Shown here piece after piece: positions 1 to 4,614 of a stretch of DNA of 24,925 bases (its first letter is position 1; each line of letters opens with the position of its first letter). Below the pieces are notes generated by a model. It worked only from the letters and a program-made list of their open reading frames with translations. It was not told the DNA's origin and ran no database searches. The stretch is from positions 1 through 24,925 of the forward strand of contig JAZNOW010000047.1 in NCBI GenBank assembly GCA_045589355.1, read 5' to 3'. The DNA is from RUG563 sp045589355 (GTDB lineage Bacteria > Bacillota > Clostridia > Christensenellales > Aristaeellaceae). The position numbers were made by a program, and so were the translations under genes.

Positions 1-63
<63 letters not shown>

Positions 64-128
64 ATTTGCCGCTGTGACAGTCATGAGTTACAGCCTGGCT
101 ACAAGCTAATCCCTGCTGACAATCACAG

Positions 129-157
129 ATTTTAGCACAAAACCCTTTCTCTGTCAA
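129..157 (-). promoter_or_regulatory. sigma-70-type promoter of the tRNA-Arg gene
   Basis: On the minus strand a perfect -35 TTGACA (157-152) is followed after 17 bases by TAAAAT (134-129), with an extended TGC just before it. Transcription would start near 122, giving a leader of about 60 nt before the tRNA. Confidence 0.85.
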
Positions 158-187
158 GCGGTTTTTTCAGGAAAATTTGAGAAAAAT

Positions 188-352
188 TTATTTCCCGCCT
201 TTCAGGAAGGAAAGGGCTGTTTCCATCAGGTCGCCCACGGTTTTTGCCCGGCCGACGGCCAGCTTGACCGCTTCCTTTTCCAGAAAGTTCAGCTTATGGT
301 CTTTGTTCTGTTCAAACCATTTTACCAGCATTTCAATGTCCTTTTGTTCCAT
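188..352 (-). CDS. 54-aa hypothetical protein
   Basis: A short minus-strand frame starts at ATG 352-350 with AAGGAGG upstream at good spacing and ends with TAA at 190-188. The product begins MEQKDIEMLVKWFEQNKDHK and ends LSFLKGGK. It is charged, with no signal peptide or membrane segment, and looks like two or three amphipathic helices. It has its own clear promoter (387-414), which together with the ribosome binding site argues that it is real. I do not recognise a family. It is divergent from the chromate transporter pair and lies upstream of the tRNA; no functional link is evident. Confidence 0.75.
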   Translation of the reverse strand: MEQKDIEMLVKWFEQNKDHKLNFLEKEAVKLAVGRAKTVGDLMETALSFLKGGK

Positions 353-386
353 GTTCTGGGCCTCCTTTGGCTATTCTCTCCCTTTC

Positions 387-414
387 ATTATACACATATT
401 CTTTTTTTTCGCAA
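387..414 (-). promoter_or_regulatory. promoter of the 54-aa gene
   Basis: Minus strand: TTGCGA (414-409), 16-base spacer rich in A, then TATAAT (392-387). The transcript would carry a leader of about 30 nt with the ribosome binding site in it. The TTGC type of -35 recurs at several other promoters here. Confidence 0.75.
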
Positions 415-482
415 CGGATGGCTGCCGGCAGGGCCTTCCATTTCTTTGCCGCGGGCTCTTCCATTTTCCCGGCATTTCCAGT

Positions 483-488
483 ATAATG
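483..488 (+). promoter_or_regulatory. possible -10 box for the chromate transporter pair
   Basis: TATAAT at 483-488 lies 39 bases before the proposed start at 527. The only -35-like match is a weak TTCCAT at 459-464 with an 18-base spacer, so the promoter is tentative. Confidence 0.45.
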
Positions 489-526
489 GGCATGTTGTTC
501 CAAGAAAAATGGGAGGTGCTTTTGCT

Positions 527-1093
527 TTGCTGAAAAACAAGGACCGGCTGCTGCCGCTGTTTCTCACCTTTCTCAAGATCGGTGCGTTCACCTTTGGCGG
601 CGGCTATGCCATGATTCCCCTGATCCAGAAAGAAGTAACGGAAAACCACAAGTGGCTCAGCGATGAAGATATTCTAAACATTGTGGCCATTGCCGAATCC
701 ACCCCCGGCCCCATTGCCATCAATTCCGCCACTTTTGTGGGCTATATGACCTGCGGTGTGCCGGGTTCTGTACTGGCCACGCTGGGCGTGGTGCTGCCGG
801 CGTTTCTGGTAATTTCCCTGATTTCTCTTCTGCTGCGCAACATCATGGATATTCAGGCGGTGCAGTATGCCTTCATGGGCATCCGCGCCGGCGTACTGGC
901 GCTGGTGATCAAGGCGCTGATCAGCATGTACAAGCAGTGTCCAAAGAACCTGGTGGCCTACATTATCGCCGGCCTTGCCTTTGCCGTGACACTTCTGACG
1001 GATATCAGCATCCTGTATGTGATCATTGCCTGCGCGGTCATCGGCCTTGTGACCAGCATGGTGATGAGGAAGAAGGAGGCGGAAGCGAAATGA
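527..1093 (+). CDS. chromate transporter (CHR) family, first half-gene
   Basis: A single CHR domain of about 188 residues. It shows the family signature FTFGGGYAMIPLIQKEV near the N-terminus, followed by ESTPGPIAINSATFVG and about five to six hydrophobic segments, so it is an inner-membrane protein. Short CHR proteins work as pairs of homologous halves inserted in opposite orientation; the partner follows directly and overlaps by ATGA (1090-1093). Substrate is chromate/sulfate-like anions by family, but it is unproven here. The start is uncertain: TTG 527 has GGGAGG ten bases upstream, while the in-frame ATG at 509 has no ribosome binding site. Confidence 0.9.
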   Translation: MLKNKDRLLPLFLTFLKIGAFTFGGGYAMIPLIQKEVTENHKWLSDEDILNIVAIAESTPGPIAINSATFVGYMTCGVPGSVLATLGVVLPAFLVISLISLLLRNIMDIQAVQYAFMGIRAGVLALVIKALISMYKQCPKNLVAYIIAGLAFAVTLLTDISILYVIIACAVIGLVTSMVMRKKEAEAK

Positions 1094-1668
1094 CGGAAGT
1101 ATCTTTGCTTACCTTGTTTTTCACCTTCTTTAAAATCGGCCTGTTCACCTTCGGCGGCGGCTATGCCATGCTGCCCTTCATCCAACAGGAAGTGCTGCAC
1201 AATAGCTGGATTGATGAAGCCACGTTTGTGAACTTTGTGGGCATCAGCGAATCCAGCCCCGGGCCCTTTGCCATCAACATTGCCACCTTCATCGGCATGG
1301 AAAAAGCCGGCTGGCTGGGGGCGGCTCTGTCCACCCTTGGGGTGGTGCTGCCTTCGTTCCTGGTGATCCTGATCGTGGCCCAGTTCTACCTGAAATTCAA
1401 AAACAGCCGCATTGTTTCCGGCTTGATGAGCGGGCTGAAGCCTGCCGCCGTGGGCCTGATCGCCGCTGCCGTGATCACCATGGTGAAGGAAGTGCTGTTC
1501 CCCGCTGCTTTCAGCTGGGATATGTTCCTGGGAGCGCAGATTTACGTGTCCCTGGCCATTTTTGCGCTGGGGCTGTTCCTTTTGCTGAAGCTGAAGAAGC
1601 ACCCCATCTTCATCATCTGCGTTTCGGCGGTGCTGGGCATTGCCGCCGGGTATATTTTCGGGCTGTAA
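1090..1668 (+). CDS. chromate transporter (CHR) family, second half-gene
   Basis: 192-residue partner of the preceding gene, starting at an ATG that overlaps the previous stop (ATGA), with AGGAGG upstream inside the first gene; this implies translational coupling. It repeats the CHR signature (KIGLFTFGGGYAMLPFIQQE, then ESSPGPFAINIATFIG) and has about five to six membrane segments, ending in a hydrophobic segment with no tail. The two halves are clearly related in sequence, consistent with an old duplication and a heterodimeric transporter in the membrane. A strong bidirectional terminator follows. Confidence 0.92.
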   Translation: MTEVSLLTLFFTFFKIGLFTFGGGYAMLPFIQQEVLHNSWIDEATFVNFVGISESSPGPFAINIATFIGMEKAGWLGAALSTLGVVLPSFLVILIVAQFYLKFKNSRIVSGLMSGLKPAAVGLIAAAVITMVKEVLFPAAFSWDMFLGAQIYVSLAIFALGLFLLLKLKKHPIFIICVSAVLGIAAGYIFGL

Positions 1669-1701
1669 AAAAAGACGGCCGGAATGCCGCAAATGATTTT
1701 C

Positions 1702-1743
1702 AAAAAAAGACGGCTGGGAGAAGGTTTTCTCCCGCCGTTTTTT
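1702..1743. terminator. bidirectional intrinsic terminator
   Basis: An A-run at 1702-1708, a stem ACGGC-(T)-GGGAGAA / TTCTCCC-GCCGT with loop GGTT, and a T-run at 1738-1743. It serves the CHR pair (plus) and the converging NADAR gene (minus), whose stop is at 1754. Confidence 0.85.
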
Positions 1744-1753
1744 CATGCTGTCA

Positions 1754-2557
1754 TCAGGTGTTTTTCCGGCTGGCTTCCAGTGCTTTGTTCAGCTCCTGCA
1801 GCCGTTTTTGCAGGGCATAGCGTTCCAGGCAGTTGTGCACCATTTCCGAATCGTAGGGGAAAAGAAAATCCTGTTCCAGGCACTGGGGCAGAACGAAAAT
1901 TTTCTCGGTGCCGTTTGCTTCGAAATACAGGTAATCCCCCTCTTTACGCAGGATGGTCACATCGCCGAAGGCTTTGGTAAGGCAGGTGCGGCCCACCCAT
2001 GTTTCTTCGGGCAATTGCTGAAGCTCCAGCTGGGCATCCTGGATGGCATAGAGCAGTTTTTCCTGCTCCTGTTGGCGCAAAAGGGCGGCGTCCTCCTTTT
2101 CCGTTTCCAGAAGGCGCAGGTATTCTTCTCCGCCCAGTTCTTTTCTCACTTCCATCAGGATGCGCCCCAGGTGGTTTTCCCCCTTGCCCGTTCGCAGGTC
2201 CACCCCCCAGTAGGTATCGTGCCAGGTATTTCCTTCTTTCAGTTCCATGCTGCCGGTGGCTGTCAGCTTTTGCAGCAAAGCAGGATTCTGGGCAAACTTG
2301 GCCGTTACGATTTCTTTCATCACGCCTTGTTTGACGTCTTCCCAATCTTTCCGCAGCAGCACCTTTTTGCCTTCCCTTCTGGCCACCACCCCGGCCATAG
2401 AGGAAAACCGTTCCCGTTCAAAAGGGTCCAGGCATTTGGCGGACTGGAACGCCGCTTCGCTGCACCGGTATACCCTCCCGTCCCACTCAAAGGAAGCAGG
2501 ATGCATGTTGCTCAGAAAACCATATTCACCCCGGAACACATTCACTTCTTTTTTCAT
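1754..2557 (-). CDS. NADAR-domain (YbiA/DUF1768-like) protein with C-terminal extension
   Basis: 267 residues. Residues about 7-140 carry the NADAR fold signature: YGFLSNMHPASFEWDG (12-27), the SEAAFQSAK segment (33-41) with the conserved Glu and Lys, and YWGVD...GENHLGRILMEVR (116-138). NADAR proteins cleave N-glycosidic bonds of ADP-ribose-type or riboflavin-pathway compounds, and some remove ADP-ribose from nucleic acids in DarT-NADAR systems (family knowledge). No DarT-like gene is adjacent. Residues about 140-267 are an additional Gln/Glu/Leu-rich region, partly coiled-coil-like and then beta-rich, which I do not recognise. ATG 2557 has GGAGGA upstream and its own promoter. The gene is divergent from an XRE regulator that could control it (inference). 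Confidence 0.85.
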   Translation of the reverse strand: MKKEVNVFRGEYGFLSNMHPASFEWDGRVYRCSEAAFQSAKCLDPFERERFSSMAGVVARREGKKVLLRKDWEDVKQGVMKEIVTAKFAQNPALLQKLTATGSMELKEGNTWHDTYWGVDLRTGKGENHLGRILMEVRKELGGEEYLRLLETEKEDAALLRQQEQEKLLYAIQDAQLELQQLPEETWVGRTCLTKAFGDVTILRKEGDYLYFEANGTEKIFVLPQCLEQDFLFPYDSEMVHNCLERYALQKRLQELNKALEASRKNT

Positions 2558-2583
2558 CTTTCTTCCTCCGTTTGTTTTTGTTC

Positions 2584-2612
2584 AGTATAGCGGCTGCAGG
2601 AAAAGAATGCAA
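2584..2612 (-). promoter_or_regulatory. promoter of the NADAR gene
   Basis: Minus strand: -35 TTGCAT (2612-2607), exactly 17 bases, then -10 TATACT (2589-2584). The leader is about 20 nt. The -35 box lies inside one arm of an inverted repeat (2608-2632), so binding there should repress. Confidence 0.8.
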
Positions 2613-2632
2613 GGAACTGCCGGTTCCATGCA
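2608..2632. promoter_or_regulatory. operator-like inverted repeat overlapping the NADAR -35 box
   Basis: Arms TGCAAGGAAC (2608-2617) and GTTCCATGCA (2623-2632) pair at 9 of 10 positions across a TGCCG spacer. Arm size and spacing suit a dimeric helix-turn-helix repressor, and the divergent XRE gene is the obvious candidate (inference). Confidence 0.5.
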
Positions 2633-2669
2633 GGAAAACCAAAACTTTGTAAATATGTGAAAATTTGCC

Positions 2670-2697
2670 TTGCATTTTGTGCTGATTATGCTATAAT
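2670..2697 (+). promoter_or_regulatory. promoter of the XRE regulator
   Basis: -35 TTGCAT (2670-2675), 16-base spacer ending in an extended TGC, and a perfect TATAAT (2692-2697). The leader is about 38 nt and contains AAGGAGGG at 2728-2735. Confidence 0.8.
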
Positions 2698-2741
2698 GGG
2701 CATCCGCTGTTTTTTCGGACGAAGGTGAAGGAGGGATGCCC

Positions 2742-3698
2742 ATGCATGATTTGCTCTTTCCGGTGATCGATCCGGTGGCTACGGGCCGGAACATTGAACG
2801 GCTTCGAAAGCTGAAAGGCCTCCGGGTGAAGGATCTGCAGCGCTTTTTCAATTTTGAGGAGCCCCGGGCCATCTACAAATGGCAGCGGGGGCAGACACTC
2901 CCGTCCCTGGACAATCTGTTCGCCCTCAGCGCCATTCTGGGCGTGCCCATGGATGCGATCATCGTGGGCAGGGAAGAAATGTGTACCGGAAAGCCGCAGG
3001 CAAGTGCCTGCGGCTGTTGTTATGTTTGGGGATCCGTCCATGTATCGCGGCGCAGAATAAACAGGAAAATAAGGGAAAGAAGGGTGCCGGCAATGCCCAG
3101 TACCAGAAAAAAGAGGGCAGCCCCGGCGCCTTTTCCCGTGCCAAGGAAGCGGGCAAACAGGCTTTGCGCGGGAACGCCGGCCATGAAGGGCTCAAACACC
3201 CGGTCCACCAGTGCTCCGCCCAGCAGGAAGCCCACCGGGATGGTGAAAAACTGCAGCGTGTTCCGGCAGGCATACACCCGGCCCTGCATGGAAGGCGGGA
3301 TGGAGTTGCGGAAAATGACGTCCATGCTGGCGTTCATCAGCGGTATGCCGATCCACCCCAGTATGCTGCCCACGCACCACACAAAAGGCGTGCGGCCTAT
3401 GGCCAGCAGGAAGTTTTCTGTGCCCAGGGAAAAAAGGATGGCCAAGCAGATGATGCGCACCCTGTTCTTTGGCGGCGGCAGCAGGGAAACCAGCACGCTG
3501 CCCGCCAGGGTGGCAATGCCGGCAAAGGTGTTCACCAGCCCCAGCGCCTCTTCGCTGCCGCCTTTTCGGGAAAGCACCATGGCGGGCAGGGCGGCGTCAA
3601 AGCAGGAGGCGATCAGATTGACAAAGGCAAGAAACAGAATCAGTTTCAGGATCAGTGCATGCTCTTTCAGCCATTTCAGGCCGGAAGCTGCCTGCTGA
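2742..3698 (+). CDS. XRE-type helix-turn-helix regulator; frame lacks a stop at the expected end
   Basis: Residues 1 to about 80 form a compact HTH domain: IDPVATGRNIERLRKLKGL, then KDLQRFF, then EPRAIYKWQRGQTLPSLDNL and LSAILGVPMDAII, a familiar Firmicutes XRE pattern (usual length 70-110 aa). ATG 2742 is preferred because GGAGGG ends six bases before it; ATG 2736 is almost on top of that site. After GREEM (about 2980) the protein should end, since a strong hairpin follows at 2992-3015. No frame stops there. The listed frame runs on to 3698, antisense to the MFS gene, with Arg/Ser/Pro-rich residues that look like antisense translation. A single base change (TGT at about 2981 from TGA) would explain it. 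The true functional part is probably only 2742 to about 2990. It probably controls its own and the NADAR gene's promoter (inference). Confidence 0.65.
   Translation: MHDLLFPVIDPVATGRNIERLRKLKGLRVKDLQRFFNFEEPRAIYKWQRGQTLPSLDNLFALSAILGVPMDAIIVGREEMCTGKPQASACGCCYVWGSVHVSRRRINRKIRERRVPAMPSTRKKRAAPAPFPVPRKRANRLCAGTPAMKGSNTRSTSAPPSRKPTGMVKNCSVFRQAYTRPCMEGGMELRKMTSMLAFISGMPIHPSMLPTHHTKGVRPMASRKFSVPREKRMAKQMMRTLFFGGGSRETSTLPARVAMPAKVFTSPSASSLPPFRESTMAGRAASKQEAIRLTKARNRISFRISACSFSHFRPEAAC
2992..3015. terminator. hairpin between the XRE gene and the MFS gene
   Basis: Perfect 11-bp stem AGCCGCAGGCA / TGCCTGCGGCT around AG. It lies five bases beyond the MFS stop on the minus strand and where the XRE gene should end on the plus strand. 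On the plus strand it is followed by GTTGTTATGTTT, on the minus strand by CTTTCC, so the U-tract is weak in both directions. Confidence 0.6.
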
Positions 3699-4318
3699 AG
3701 CAGCGTTTCCTTCTCTTTTTCTGCCTGGTGCACCGGGGGGATGCGGATGCAGAATTTCAGCACCAGAAGGGCCATCAGGCAAGTGCCAAGGTCCACCGCG
3801 ATCACCACGTCCATGCCGGCAAAGGCGTACAGGGCACTGGCGAAAATGGGGGTGAGGATGGTGTTGAGGGAATTGGAAAAAGAGCGCAGGGCGCTGGTTT
3901 TCTGGTAATGCTCCTTTGGGATCAGCAAAGTGGATACCACTTCGGAGGCAGGCTGCTGCACGGTGTTCATCAGCCCGTTCAGGGCGTTCAGCACGTACAG
4001 ATGCAGGGGCATAAGCCGGCCGGTTTTCAAAAGCACCATGACGCACACCGTACACAGGGCGGCCAGCATGTCGCACAACAGCAAGGTGCGTTTTTTGTTC
4101 CACCGGTCGCTGAGAGCGCCGGCAAAAATGCTCATCACCACATAGGGCGCATAGCTGCACACCGAAAGCAGCGCCGTTTCCAGGGCGGAGCCGTTTTTCT
4201 GGTACAGCCACAAAATCAGGGCAAAATTGGTCATGCCGCTGCCCAGCCCGGAAAGGCTTTGGGTGCTCCACAAAAGCAGATAATCCCGCAGGGGACGGAT
4301 GGATTGTTTGATGTTCAT
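3020..4318 (-). CDS. MFS transporter (MFS_3 / macrolide-efflux-like drug exporter)
   Basis: 432 residues with about twelve membrane segments. The cytoplasmic loop after the second segment carries GALSDRWNKKRTLLL, the MFS motif A. Start of the protein (RDYLLLWSTQSLSGLGSGM) and the overall pattern match the DHA3 branch that includes macrolide exporters and enterobactin exporter-like proteins; the substrate cannot be read from sequence. ATG 4318 is chosen because AAGGAGC lies nine bases upstream; an in-frame TTG at 4348 lacks a site and would overlap the possible leader peptide. The leader is about 145 nt (promoter 4472-4500) and contains a short ORF and a stem, suggesting inducible expression (inference). 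Confidence 0.88.
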   Translation of the reverse strand: MNIKQSIRPLRDYLLLWSTQSLSGLGSGMTNFALILWLYQKNGSALETALLSVCSYAPYVVMSIFAGALSDRWNKKRTLLLCDMLAALCTVCVMVLLKTGRLMPLHLYVLNALNGLMNTVQQPASEVVSTLLIPKEHYQKTSALRSFSNSLNTILTPIFASALYAFAGMDVVIAVDLGTCLMALLVLKFCIRIPPVHQAEKEKETLLQQAASGLKWLKEHALILKLILFLAFVNLIASCFDAALPAMVLSRKGGSEEALGLVNTFAGIATLAGSVLVSLLPPPKNRVRIICLAILFSLGTENFLLAIGRTPFVWCVGSILGWIGIPLMNASMDVIFRNSIPPSMQGRVYACRNTLQFFTIPVGFLLGGALVDRVFEPFMAGVPAQSLFARFLGTGKGAGAALFFLVLGIAGTLLSLIFLFILRRDTWTDPQT

Positions 4319-4344
4319 GTTACTTTGCTCCTTTGATGTATTTT

Positions 4345-4392
4345 TCAATCAAATACGGCAAAGCATGAGGGAAAAAGCAGCGGTTTCTCCAT
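4345..4392 (-). CDS. possible 15-aa leader peptide of the MFS exporter
   Basis: In the long leader of the MFS gene, ATG 4392 has GAGGG eight bases upstream and opens a frame MEKPLLFPSCFAVFD ending at TGA 4345, ten bases before the MFS ribosome binding site. The leader's own GAGGGA can pair with TCCCTC about 30 bases downstream, within the same ORF. Leader-peptide attenuation is known for antibiotic exporter and Erm genes, but nothing beyond position and this pairing supports it here. Confidence 0.35.
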   Translation of the reverse strand: MEKPLLFPSCFAVFD

Positions 4393-4471
4393 GCAGGCAT
4401 CCCTCATCCCTTGCACGGAGCGGCGGCAATGGCCAGAATCATGGGGATCACTTCCTTTTTTTCTTTCCTTT

Positions 4472-4500
4472 ATTATACACGCTCTTTTCTGTTTTCGCAA
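4472..4500 (-). promoter_or_regulatory. promoter of the MFS exporter
   Basis: Minus strand: -35 TTGCGA (4500-4495), 17 bases, -10 TATAAT (4477-4472). Same TTGCGA box as the promoter at 387-414. Confidence 0.75.
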
Positions 4501-4539
4501 ACGGTGCACAGCATGTCTATCATTTGTTCATATCTGTCC

Positions 4540-4568
4540 TTGTGTTTCCGGGGGGAATGCTCTACAAT
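4540..4568 (+). promoter_or_regulatory. promoter of the GH9 gene
   Basis: TTGTGT (4540-4545), 17 bases, TACAAT (4563-4568). The leader is about 40 nt, with GGAG before ATG 4615. The site is weaker than the others in the window. Confidence 0.55.
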
Positions 4569-4614
4569 GAAAATAGATTTCCATGCAAAATATTGAAAGC
4601 GCAGGAGAGAAAAC

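Noticed and set aside
2879..4336. Plus-strand open frame of 485 codons
   Set aside because: Antisense to the MFS exporter, Gln/His-rich, with no ribosome binding site.
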